64,000 nucleotides of DNA from Phycisphaerales bacterium (lineage in GTDB: Bacteria > Planctomycetota > Phycisphaerae > Phycisphaerales > UBA1924), in contig JADZER010000024.1 of NCBI GenBank assembly GCA_020850415.1, forward strand, positions 62,001 through 126,000. Reading direction: 5' to 3'. The notes under the pieces are model-generated. The model was not told where the DNA came from and made no database searches. It saw nothing but the letters and a program-made list of their open reading frames with translations. Shown here one piece after another: positions 43,183 to 53,908 of the stretch. Both the position numbers and the translations under genes were made by a program. The stretch's first letter is position 1, and the number at the start of each line of letters is the position of its first letter.

Positions 43183-44655
43183 ATGAACGACCTGTGGGCG
43201 GGCCGAAGGGAGGCGGCACGCCGGACCGCCGAACCCCTGGCGGTGCGGATGCGCCCCCGGTCCCTCGAACAGCTCGTCGGGCAGACCCACATCCTCGGGG
43301 AGGGCAAGCTCCTGCGCCGCATGCTCGACGCGGGGGTGATCACCAGCCTGATCCTCCACGGCCCGCCGGGCACGGGCAAGACCACCCTCGCCGGGCTCAT
43401 CGCCCACCACACCAAGCGCAAGTTCGAGCACGAGAACGCGGCCGGGGTGGGGGTCAAGCGGATCCGGGAGATCGTGGACGAGGCCACGCGCCGGCTGGAG
43501 CTGGAGGGCAAGCGGACAATCCTGTTTCTGGACGAGATCCACCGGTTCACGCGCAGCCAGCAGGATGTGCTGCTGGCGGATGTCGAGCGGGGGATCATCA
43601 CGCTGATCGGGGCGACGACGGAGAACCCGCTGTTCAGCTGCAACAGCGCGTTGGTGAGCCGGAGCACGCTCTTCAGGCTCGAACCGCTCACCGAGGGCGA
43701 GATCGTCGAGGTCCTCCGCCGCGCCATCGCTGACACCGAGCACGGGTACGGCGACCTGCACCTCGAAGTCACCGACGAGGCCCTCCGAGTCTGGGCGGTC
43801 AAGAGCGACGGCGACGCCCGCCGGGCGCTCAACGCCCTCGAAGTTGCGGTGTTATCGCAGAAGCAGGGATCAAGAGACCAAGGCAACAAGGCATCAGGCC
43901 TCGGTGCCTCGGTGCCTGGGTCCCTCGATGCCTCTCTTCTCGTCATCGACAAGGCCACCGCCGAGGACTCCATCCAGCAGAAGGCCGCGGTCTACGACGG
44001 CACCGGCGACGAGCATTACGACTCGATCAGCGCGATGATCAAGAGCGTGCGGGGGAGCGACCCGGACGCGGCGGTCTACTGGATCGCCCGCATGCTCGAG
44101 GCCGGCGAGGACCCCCGCTTCATCGCGCGGCGCCTGGCGATCCTCGCGAGCGAGGACATCGGCAACGCCGACCCGCACGGGATCGTGATGGCCCAGGCGG
44201 CGTGGATGATGGTCGAGCGGATCGGGATGCCCGAGGCCCGCATCACGCTCAGTCAGTGCGCGACCTACCTGGCCCTGGCGCCCAAGAGCAACGCGGCGTA
44301 CCTGGCCATCGACGCGGCCCTGCGGGATGTCCGCGAGGGGCGCACGGTCGCGGTGCCGCTCTACCTGCGCGACTCGAACAGCTCGCCGATCGACGAGGGG
44401 GTCCGGATGCGCGACCGGGAGGGCGAGCGGTACCAGTACTCGCACGGCGCGGGGCACCGGGTCGATGGCCTGCCCGTCTCGGGGCAGGACTACCTCGGGG
44501 TCAAGACCCGGTACTACGAGCCCATCGAGGCGGGGGCCGAGGCGCTGATGGCGGCCCGGCTGGCGAAGGTTCGGGAGTTGCGGGACCGGCTCATCCGGGA
44601 CAGCCTGAAAGCTGGCCCCGCGGGGGGTGGTTCTGCCGATATCGGGGGGTTGTGA
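43183..44655 (+). CDS. rarA: Replication-associated recombination protein A (AAA+ ATPase)
   Basis: This 490-residue clamp-loader-like ATPase acts at stalled replication forks. Walker A GPPGTGKTT (60-68), Walker B ILFLDEIH (113-120), sensor GATTENP and the C-terminal tetramerisation region (SVRGSDPDAAVYW, ASEDIGNADP) are all present. Between NALEVAVLS and LLVIDKATAEDS about 24 residues (about 228-250: KQGSRDQGNKASGLGASVP and on) are encoded by an inverted repeat of 7-8-nt units. The position is a variable loop, so function should be kept. Confidence 0.95.
   Translation: MNDLWAGRREAARRTAEPLAVRMRPRSLEQLVGQTHILGEGKLLRRMLDAGVITSLILHGPPGTGKTTLAGLIAHHTKRKFEHENAAGVGVKRIREIVDEATRRLELEGKRTILFLDEIHRFTRSQQDVLLADVERGIITLIGATTENPLFSCNSALVSRSTLFRLEPLTEGEIVEVLRRAIADTEHGYGDLHLEVTDEALRVWAVKSDGDARRALNALEVAVLSQKQGSRDQGNKASGLGASVPGSLDASLLVIDKATAEDSIQQKAAVYDGTGDEHYDSISAMIKSVRGSDPDAAVYWIARMLEAGEDPRFIARRLAILASEDIGNADPHGIVMAQAAWMMVERIGMPEARITLSQCATYLALAPKSNAAYLAIDAALRDVREGRTVAVPLYLRDSNSSPIDEGVRMRDREGERYQYSHGAGHRVDGLPVSGQDYLGVKTRYYEPIEAGAEALMAARLAKVRELRDRLIRDSLKAGPAGGGSADIGGL
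43866..43932 (+). repeat. Inverted repeat of 7-8-nt units inside rarA
   Basis: The left arm (CAAGGCA/ACAAGGCAT units) and the right arm (TGCCTCGG/TGCCTGGG units) are imperfect reverse complements meeting near 43898, with no spacer. The stretch is read in-frame and has a composition unlike the surrounding coding sequence. Confidence 0.65.
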
Positions 44656-44657
44656 GC

Positions 44658-45272
44658 ATGACCGCCGAACAAGCCCGTGAGACCAAGGCTGACCTGCGCG
44701 CGCTGGTCCGGGGGCGTTTGCGTGACCTGACGGGGCACGCGCGGGCCCGGCTGTCCCACGCCGCGTGCGACCAGGCCCTCGCCTGGCCGCCCCTCGCGCG
44801 GGCTGTGTGCGTCCTCGCCTACGCCCCGATGCCCTCGGAGGTGAATGTCGAGCCGCTGATCGAGTCGCTGCTCGCCCGGGGGGTCTGCGTGTGCATCCCC
44901 CGCGTGGACTGGGACGCGGGGACGATCTCGCCGGTCCCGGTCACGGACCTGCTCGCCGATCTCACCGTGGTCGAGCACGGCGTGCGCCAGCCCCGCGAGA
45001 CGCTGGCGGCCGTCGGCATGGAGCAGGTCCAAGCCATTGTGGTGCCTGCGGTTGCGTTCGATCTGACCGGCGGACGCCTCGGGCGCGGGGGCGGGTTCTA
45101 CGATCGGGTGCTCGGCGGCCGGACCCGTCCGGGGCTTGTGCTGGGTGCGGGCTTTGAAGCCCAGATTGTCGACGGGATCCCCATGGAGGGGCACGACCAG
45201 CGGGTGGACGCTCTGGCGACCCCGGCGAGATTGATTGAGTTCGGAGCGGCCCGCGCCGCCACGGAGGAGTGA
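44658..45272 (+). CDS. 5-formyltetrahydrofolate cyclo-ligase
   Basis: This 204-residue enzyme converts 5-formyl-THF to 5,10-methenyl-THF with ATP. It has the family C-terminal motif GRLGRGGGFYDR and an N-terminal LRALVRGRLRDL. Two in-frame starts exist: ATG 44658, used here, and GTG 44652, which overlaps the rarA stop codon. Either way it is coupled to rarA, and the L,D-transpeptidase gene begins 4 nt after its stop. Confidence 0.9.
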   Translation: MTAEQARETKADLRALVRGRLRDLTGHARARLSHAACDQALAWPPLARAVCVLAYAPMPSEVNVEPLIESLLARGVCVCIPRVDWDAGTISPVPVTDLLADLTVVEHGVRQPRETLAAVGMEQVQAIVVPAVAFDLTGGRLGRGGGFYDRVLGGRTRPGLVLGAGFEAQIVDGIPMEGHDQRVDALATPARLIEFGAARAATEE

Positions 45273-45276
45273 ATCC

Positions 45277-46575
45277 ATGAGTCTGCCCTCGCAAACACCC
45301 CGTGCCGCCGCCGTGGGACGAGCCCATGTGCGAACCCACCACCGCCGGGGCTTCCGCCTGCCGCCGATCGCCATCGCCGGGCTGGTGGTGGTTGTCGGGG
45401 TCGGGACCGCGTGGTGGCTCACGAGGGGCGATGGTTCGGGCGGCGCCAATCCCCTGGGACCGGACTCGGCGAGGGCGGGGGACCAGCTGCTGGACGACCC
45501 GTATGCCCGGGAGCAGGCGGCCCTCCGGACCGAGGATGCCAGCCACACGACCGATCGGGGCGTCGGCGGGCACGCCGACCCTCAGCCGCCGGCCGACCCG
45601 CCGGTGACGATCAGCCAGGGCGGGACCGGACCGGGCTCGGGGGGGACCGGCTTCGTGGCCGACCGGGGCCTCACGATCGACCAGCCGCGCACGCTCGGGG
45701 AGAGCCTTGAAGGGGCGATCGAGCCTGCGCAGGGTCCGGCCGGCGCGCCGGTGTCCGAGCCGGGCGGGGCGGGGGCCAACCCGCCCCCGGCGTCGGGCGC
45801 GTTCCAGCGGGCGCTGACGAGCGCGGAGCAGCGGCTGGCGGCCAACGACCCCGTCGCGGCCCGGTCGATCCTGAGCGGGGCGCTGGGCGACCGGGCGATC
45901 GGCGAGGAGCACCGCTCCCAGCTGCGCGCCCGGCTCACCGAGATCAACCAGCAGCTCGTGTTCTCGGCGACGGTCGTCAAGGGCGACCCGCTGGCCGACA
46001 CCTACGAGATCGCCAGCGGCGACCGGCTGAGCGGCCTGCCCGCCAAGCTCGGCCTGGCGATCGACTGGCGGCTGCTCCAGCGGATCAACGCCATCCCCGA
46101 CCCCGACAAGATCCGGCTGGGTCAGAAGATCAAGCTCGTCCGCGGGCCCTTCCACGCGGTCGTGGATAAGAGCGACTACCGGCTCGACCTCTACGCCGGC
46201 CCGCCCGAGGAGGAGCGCGAGTGGACCTACATCCGCTCGTTCCGCGTGGGGCTGGGCGAGCTGGACTCCACGCCGACCGGGGGCTTCATCGTGAAGCGAG
46301 AGAGCAAGCTGATCAACCCCCACTGGGTCAACCCCCGCACGGGGGAGCGGTTCGACCAGAACGACCCCAAGAACCCCATCGGCGAGCGGTGGATCGGGCT
46401 CGACGGGCTCGGCGCCGACGCGGTCAAGACGGGCTACGGGATCCACGGCACGATCGACCCCGGGAGCATCGGCCAGCAGAAGTCCATGGGGTGCGTCCGC
46501 ATGAACGACACCGAGGTCGAGCTGGTGTACGAGGTGCTCGTGGAGGGGATCAGCCGGGTGCGGATCCAGGACTGA
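45277..46575 (+). CDS. LysM/L,D-transpeptidase (YkuD)
   Basis: This 432-residue cell-wall enzyme forms or remodels 3-3 peptidoglycan cross-links. A basic N-terminus and one membrane segment (about 30-50) are followed by a Gly/Pro-rich linker, a LysM-like segment (YEIASGDRLSGLPAKLGL...IRLGQKIKLV, about 240-290) and a YkuD catalytic domain ending in HGTID...SMGCVRM with the nucleophilic cysteine. It is third in the rarA transcript. Confidence 0.9.
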   Translation: MSLPSQTPRAAAVGRAHVRTHHRRGFRLPPIAIAGLVVVVGVGTAWWLTRGDGSGGANPLGPDSARAGDQLLDDPYAREQAALRTEDASHTTDRGVGGHADPQPPADPPVTISQGGTGPGSGGTGFVADRGLTIDQPRTLGESLEGAIEPAQGPAGAPVSEPGGAGANPPPASGAFQRALTSAEQRLAANDPVAARSILSGALGDRAIGEEHRSQLRARLTEINQQLVFSATVVKGDPLADTYEIASGDRLSGLPAKLGLAIDWRLLQRINAIPDPDKIRLGQKIKLVRGPFHAVVDKSDYRLDLYAGPPEEEREWTYIRSFRVGLGELDSTPTGGFIVKRESKLINPHWVNPRTGERFDQNDPKNPIGERWIGLDGLGADAVKTGYGIHGTIDPGSIGQQKSMGCVRMNDTEVELVYEVLVEGISRVRIQD

Positions 46576-49434
<2,859 letters not shown>

Positions 49435-49579
49435 CCCTCGGACCGCCGGTTCTCGGACATAACGCGGGACGCAGAGAACGCCCAGGCGGCCAGACTGGCG
49501 GGGAACCCGGCACGCGCCGCCGGTCCGCCTCCAGCCCCGTGCCCGCGCGGTCGACAATCGGCGGACAGGGAGGCTCACC

Positions 49580-50752
49580 ATGGCGCCGATCCGCGGCCGG
49601 AATGCCGATGCAACCAGCGCGAAGGGCCCGGGCATGCGCCCGAACACCATCGGTGTGCCCGAGCGCGAGCTGGCTGAGTTGATGGACATGCTCGACGAAC
49701 GCGGCGCGGGCCACGACGCCAATGTCAAGCGGCTGCACGCGCGGTGGCCGTTCCGCAAGACCTCCCTGCGCCTCACCCTCGACCACCCGGGAGGGTCCCG
49801 GGCGGTGTTCCAGGTCGCCTGCCGCAACCTGTCCCGCGGCGGCACGGGCGTCCTGCACAACGCCTTTGTGCACACCGGGACTCCCTGCACGCTGGAGCTC
49901 CCGAAGCTCGACGGGCAACGCGAGGCGATCAAGTCGAGGGTGGTGCGCTGCACGCACCGCCGCGGGGTCGTCCACGAGCTTGGCGTGAAGTTCGAAGAGC
50001 CGATCCAGCTCAGCGATTTCGTCGAGCTCGACCCGCTGATGGGGTGGAGCAGTTTCGAGAAGGTCGACCCCAGCAAGCTGTCCGGCTCGCTGATCGTGCT
50101 GACCGAGTCCGAGCTCGACCATCGCATCCTCGGGCACTACCTGAGCGACACGCAGCTGAAGATCAAGACCTTCCGGAGCGCGCCGGAGATCGCCGCGCTG
50201 GATCGCGGCGCGGGCGATGTCGCGCTGATCGATCTGGGGGTCGCGGGCGCCCGGGAGCTGTTCGCCGCGGTGCGGGACAACGCGATCGCCACGGCGGTGG
50301 TCGCGATCGGTCCGGATTCGAGCACGGCGACGCGGATGCTTCTCCAGGAGGTCGCCGCCGACGGGTTCGTCTTCAAGCCGCTCAGCAGCGACCGGCTGCT
50401 GAGCGTGCTGGCCGACTGCCTTCTGGGTGGCGACGCGGTGCAGATCGACCCGTCGCTGGCCGGCGAGGGCTCGGGCGCGCTGGTCAAGAGCTGCATCGAG
50501 CAGCTGCACAGCTGCGCCACCGAGATCCGCGAGGCGATCGGCGCCGACGACCCCATGCGGGTCTACGCCATCTGCCAGCACATCAAGGCGATCGCGATGC
50601 CCATCGGGCTGCGCCCGATCGCCAAGCTCGCCGATCAGACCTCGACGAGCGTCGCGCAGACCATGAGCGCGGCCGAGTCGGCCGCCAAGCTGCAGGAACT
50701 CGCGAGAGCTTGCGAGAGAATCCGGGTCGCCGGCGGCGGCGGAGCACCCTGA
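49580..50752 (+). CDS. PilZ domain protein with receiver-like domain (copy 1)
   Basis: The 390-residue product has a PilZ-type domain (about 60-165, with a KTSLRLTL...NLSRGGTGVLHNAFVHTGTPC core) followed by a CheY-like domain (about 170-290) that keeps an aspartate (ALIDLG) and a lysine (FKPLS). A C-terminal helical region (about 305-385) may be a histidine phosphotransfer-like bundle. PilZ domains often bind c-di-GMP, but the canonical arginine-rich N-terminal motif is not obvious. It is a tandem duplicate of the next gene, 13 nt apart. Confidence 0.75.
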   Translation: MAPIRGRNADATSAKGPGMRPNTIGVPERELAELMDMLDERGAGHDANVKRLHARWPFRKTSLRLTLDHPGGSRAVFQVACRNLSRGGTGVLHNAFVHTGTPCTLELPKLDGQREAIKSRVVRCTHRRGVVHELGVKFEEPIQLSDFVELDPLMGWSSFEKVDPSKLSGSLIVLTESELDHRILGHYLSDTQLKIKTFRSAPEIAALDRGAGDVALIDLGVAGARELFAAVRDNAIATAVVAIGPDSSTATRMLLQEVAADGFVFKPLSSDRLLSVLADCLLGGDAVQIDPSLAGEGSGALVKSCIEQLHSCATEIREAIGADDPMRVYAICQHIKAIAMPIGLRPIAKLADQTSTSVAQTMSAAESAAKLQELARACERIRVAGGGGAP

Positions 50753-50765
50753 AGGGGGCCAAGCG

Positions 50766-51914
50766 GTGAACGGACGGCGACAAGGCAGGATTCGCAAGGC
50801 GCCGGAGGCCTCGAGCCTCCGGATGAACACCGTCGGCATGAGCCAGCGCGACCTCGACGCGCTGCTCGCCGAGTTCGACCGGCCCGAGGCGGCCCACCCC
50901 AGGAGGGAGTTCTCGCGCTGGAAGTTCCGCGCGCTCAGCGTCGAGATGCTGCTCCGCCACGCCTCAGGCACCGACCTCGCGATGCGGGTCGCCACCAGGA
51001 ACCTCTCGTGCGGCGGCGCGTCGGTCCTGCACAACGCCTATGTCCACCTCGACACGCCGTGCACGCTCGTCCTTCCCAAACGCGGCAATCTCACCGCACC
51101 GGTCGAGGGTAGGGTCGTGCGGTGCGAGCACCGTCAGGGCATCGTCCATGAGCTGGGCGTCCGGTTCAACCAGACGATCCGGATGCGGGATTTCTGCGGC
51201 GACGGGCCGCTGCTGGACCGCTTCAGCTTCGAACGCGTCGACCCCGCCACCCTCGTCGGCACCGTGCTGGTCATCAGCAACTCCGCGCTCCAGCACAAGA
51301 CAATCTCCCACTTCCTCCGCGAGACGAAGCTCCGGCTCCGCTTCGCGAGCTCCTGCGCCGCGGCGATGGCGGAGAACCTCGGCTCGGTCGATCTGGTGAT
51401 CGCCGACTGGAAGCTCCCCGACGGCGCCACCGACTCGCTCCTGCACAACCTCCGCTCCGTCGGTTACGCGGCCCCGTTCATCGTCGCGATCCCCCCGGCC
51501 GTCGACCTCTCCAAGCACCGCGACGGCGTCGCCCCCGAGGCCTACCTCGGCCTCCCGCTCAAGGAGGACTGCGTGCTCCGCGCCGTCGCCGAGTTCCTGC
51601 TCATCCCGGGCGCCGCCTCGGTCTACCCCGTCAACGGGGGCCCGACGGCGGACTGCTCGCTGACCACCATCAGGGACACCGTCGCGGGCCTCACCTTCGC
51701 GCTCCGGGCCGACGACGGGATCGGCTGCTACAGCGCGTGCATGACCCTCCGCGAGCTCGGCGAGAGCGCCCTCAAGGGTCAGGTCTCCAACATGGCCGCC
51801 CAGGCCGCCCTCGCCCTCGGCGAGTCCCTCGATCTCCACCGGGCCCGGCCGCACATCGAGGCGCTCATCGCCTCCTGCCTGGCGCTGGGCGCCGGCGGTA
51901 CGGCCGCGGCCTGA
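50766..51914 (+). CDS. PilZ domain protein with receiver-like domain (copy 2)
   Basis: This 382-residue paralogue of the previous gene has the same order of domains: PilZ-like (NLSCGGASVLHNAYVHLDTPC), receiver-like (VIADWKLPDG with the aspartate, LPLKED with the lysine) and a helical C-terminus. The start is GTG 50766. The receiver domain is better conserved here than in copy 1. The pair may act together on one target such as motility or surface attachment. Confidence 0.75.
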   Translation: MNGRRQGRIRKAPEASSLRMNTVGMSQRDLDALLAEFDRPEAAHPRREFSRWKFRALSVEMLLRHASGTDLAMRVATRNLSCGGASVLHNAYVHLDTPCTLVLPKRGNLTAPVEGRVVRCEHRQGIVHELGVRFNQTIRMRDFCGDGPLLDRFSFERVDPATLVGTVLVISNSALQHKTISHFLRETKLRLRFASSCAAAMAENLGSVDLVIADWKLPDGATDSLLHNLRSVGYAAPFIVAIPPAVDLSKHRDGVAPEAYLGLPLKEDCVLRAVAEFLLIPGAASVYPVNGGPTADCSLTTIRDTVAGLTFALRADDGIGCYSACMTLRELGESALKGQVSNMAAQAALALGESLDLHRARPHIEALIASCLALGAGGTAAA

Positions 51915-51925
51915 GCCGCGCGTTC

Positions 51926-51931
51926 TACACT
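51926..51931 (+). promoter_or_regulatory. -10-like box (TACACT), fructosamine kinase-like gene, leaderless spacing
   Basis: TACACT ends 5 nt before ATG 51937, with only CCCCC between. Confidence 0.5.
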
Positions 51932-51936
51932 CCCCC

Positions 51937-52779
51937 ATGGCGATCGAGAGCCGTATCGCGGGGGCGCTCGGGCGCGGCGTACGGCGCACCACACCGCTCG
52001 CCGGGGGCTGCGTCGCCAGCGTCCTGCGGGCAGACCTTGCCGACGGCTCGGCCGTGGTCGTCAAGCACGGCGGCCCGTCCTTCCTCACCGAGGCGTCGAT
52101 GCTCAACGCCCTCGCCCAGCGCTCGCGACTGCCCGTCCCGCGGGTGCTCCACGCCGAGCCGGACCTCCTGATCCTCGAGCACATCGACAACGACGCCCGC
52201 CCCGACGCCGGCGTCGAACGCCACGCCGCGGAGCTGCTCGCCGACCTCCACAACACCCGCGGCCCTTCGTTCGGGTTCGACCTGCCGACGCTGATCGGCC
52301 CCCTCGCCCAGCCCTGCCCGCCGACCGACTCGTGGCTGGAGTTCTTCGCCGAGCACCGGCTGCGCCACTTCGGGTCGCTGGCCCGGGCCCGCGGCGCCAT
52401 CTCGGCGCCGTGCTGGGATGCGATCCGGCGCCTCGCCGACCGGGTCGGCGAAGTGCTGCGCGAGCCCGACCACCCGTCGCTGATCCACGGGGATGTCTGG
52501 GGCGGCAACATCCTCTGCCGCGGGGGCAGGGTCGCGGCCTTCATCGACCCCGCGACGCACTACGCCCACCCCGAGGTCGAGCTGGCGTTCGGCACGCTGT
52601 TCTCGACCTTCGGCGCGGCGTTCTTCGAGCGATACACGCAGCTCCGGCCGGTCGGGCCGGGGTGCTTCGAACGCCGGCGCGGGGTGTACAACCTCTACCC
52701 CCTGCTCGTCCACGCGATCCTGTTCGGCGGCGGGTACGGCCTGGAGGTCGAGGCGGGTGTGCGGCGGGCGCTGGCGTGA
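51937..52779 (+). CDS. Fructosamine kinase family protein
   Basis: This 280-residue protein has the aminoglycoside phosphotransferase-like kinase fold of fructosamine-3-kinases. The ATP-site lysine is Lys43 (VVVKHG), the catalytic loop is HGDVWGGN (184-191) and the metal aspartate is Asp204 (FIDPATHYAHPEVE). Bacterial members phosphorylate ketoamines formed by sugar attack on amines, a protein-repair function. It ends 5 nt before the convergent PilZ gene. Confidence 0.9.
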   Translation: MAIESRIAGALGRGVRRTTPLAGGCVASVLRADLADGSAVVVKHGGPSFLTEASMLNALAQRSRLPVPRVLHAEPDLLILEHIDNDARPDAGVERHAAELLADLHNTRGPSFGFDLPTLIGPLAQPCPPTDSWLEFFAEHRLRHFGSLARARGAISAPCWDAIRRLADRVGEVLREPDHPSLIHGDVWGGNILCRGGRVAAFIDPATHYAHPEVELAFGTLFSTFGAAFFERYTQLRPVGPGCFERRRGVYNLYPLLVHAILFGGGYGLEVEAGVRRALA

Positions 52780-52784
52780 GACGC

Positions 52785-53348
52785 CTACCCCCTGACCCCC
52801 GCCAGGCGCTGGATCTCGCGGACCGCGCCGCGCATGTCCGTCCAGGGAGCGCCGCCGCGTGCCAGCATCGCGAGCTTGTCGGCGCTCCGCTCGATCTCGG
52901 CCAGCAGCGCCGGCGTCGGGGCCTCCTCGGGCGCGGTCTCCTCGACAAAGCAGCCGATGTCCACCACTTCGGCGAACTCGATCCCAACCTCGTGGATCGC
53001 GCCGGCGACATGCTTGCACGCCCGGACCGCCCCGCCCAGCTGCAGCCGCTCCCCGTCCAGCATCGGGACCGACATCACGCACGGGGTCCCCGAGTGGATG
53101 AACGCGCCGACCAGCACCGCCATCCCCATCGGGCTGATATCCCGCGGCGAGGCCTCGTAGATCGCCCGCCCGCCGTCGCGGGCGCAGGCCATCCGCATGG
53201 GGTGCTGGAGCCGGAAGCGGCAGCGGGCGTGCCGACGCTTCTCGGAACCCGCCACCACCTCATTGGTCTGGTCCAACAGATCGAGCGCCTGCCGGAGCCT
53301 CGCCGGCGTCAATCTGATTCTCACGATGGTGTCGTCGGTTACCGGCAT
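52785..53348 (-). CDS. PilZ domain protein (copy 3)
   Basis: This 187-residue protein has a PilZ domain (about 35-125). EKRRHARCRFR provides the arginine-rich motif and DISPMGMAVLVGAFIHSGTPC the second motif, so it is the best c-di-GMP-binding candidate of the three PilZ proteins here. The GAFIHSGTPC segment is shared with the two plus-strand copies. A C-terminal helix follows. It has no receiver domain and reads against the fructosamine kinase gene. Confidence 0.8.
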   Translation of the reverse strand: MPVTDDTIVRIRLTPARLRQALDLLDQTNEVVAGSEKRRHARCRFRLQHPMRMACARDGGRAIYEASPRDISPMGMAVLVGAFIHSGTPCVMSVPMLDGERLQLGGAVRACKHVAGAIHEVGIEFAEVVDIGCFVEETAPEEAPTPALLAEIERSADKLAMLARGGAPWTDMRGAVREIQRLAGVRG

Positions 53349-53477
53349 AGATGAAGTCCCGGGGTGTTGAATCCTTCATCGGCAGCGCTGGGAACTCCCT
53401 GAGCAGAATCACCTTGCCCCCGACGACTTCAAAGCGCCTGTCCCCCCGCCTCGGCGGACCCGCTACAGACCGGCCCC

Positions 53478-53483
53478 TACGAT
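53478..53483 (+). promoter_or_regulatory. -10-like box (TACGAT), queF, leaderless spacing
   Basis: TACGAT ends 6 nt before ATG 53490. There is no ribosome binding site. Confidence 0.45.
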
Positions 53484-53489
53484 CGGACG

Positions 53490-53873
53490 ATGCCCGACAC
53501 TTCACTGCTTGAGACCTTCGCCGCCCCGACGGACACCCCGTTTGTTATCGAGCATGTCAACGACGAATTCACCTCTGTTTGTCCGAAGACGGGCCATCCC
53601 GACTTTGGGGTCATTACTGTCCGCTATGAGCCCGCGCCCGCCAGAGCCGGGGGCGTGTGCGTCGAACTCAAGAGCCTCAAGCTCTACTACCAGAGCTTCC
53701 GCAACGAGGGCATCTTCTACGAGGCAGTCACCAACCGGATCCGCGACGATCTGGCCGCGTGCATGAGGCCGGTCTGGCTGCAGGTCATCACCGACTGGCG
53801 GGGGCGCGGGGGCATCCGCTCCACGATCCGGGCCGACTTCGGAGCCATCCCCCCCCACTACCTCGCCCGCTGA
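53490..53873 (+). CDS. queF: NADPH-dependent 7-cyano-7-deazaguanine reductase
   Basis: QueF reduces preQ0 to preQ1 in the queuosine pathway. The 127-residue product is the short, unimodular form. It has the thioimide-forming Cys31 and Asp38 in FTSVCPKTGHPDFG and the NADPH-site motif ELKSLKLYYQSFRNEG. No other queuosine gene is adjacent. Confidence 0.95.
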   Translation: MPDTSLLETFAAPTDTPFVIEHVNDEFTSVCPKTGHPDFGVITVRYEPAPARAGGVCVELKSLKLYYQSFRNEGIFYEAVTNRIRDDLAACMRPVWLQVITDWRGRGGIRSTIRADFGAIPPHYLAR

Positions 53874-53895
53874 TCCCGCTCGGCCCGCGGCGCGG

Positions 53896-53901
53896 TACTG
53901 T
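53896..53901 (+). promoter_or_regulatory. -10-like box (TACTGT), binding-protein gene, leaderless spacing
   Basis: TACTGT ends 7 nt before GTG 53909 and lies 23 bp behind the queF stop. Confidence 0.45.
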
Positions 53902-53908
53902 TGGGCCA

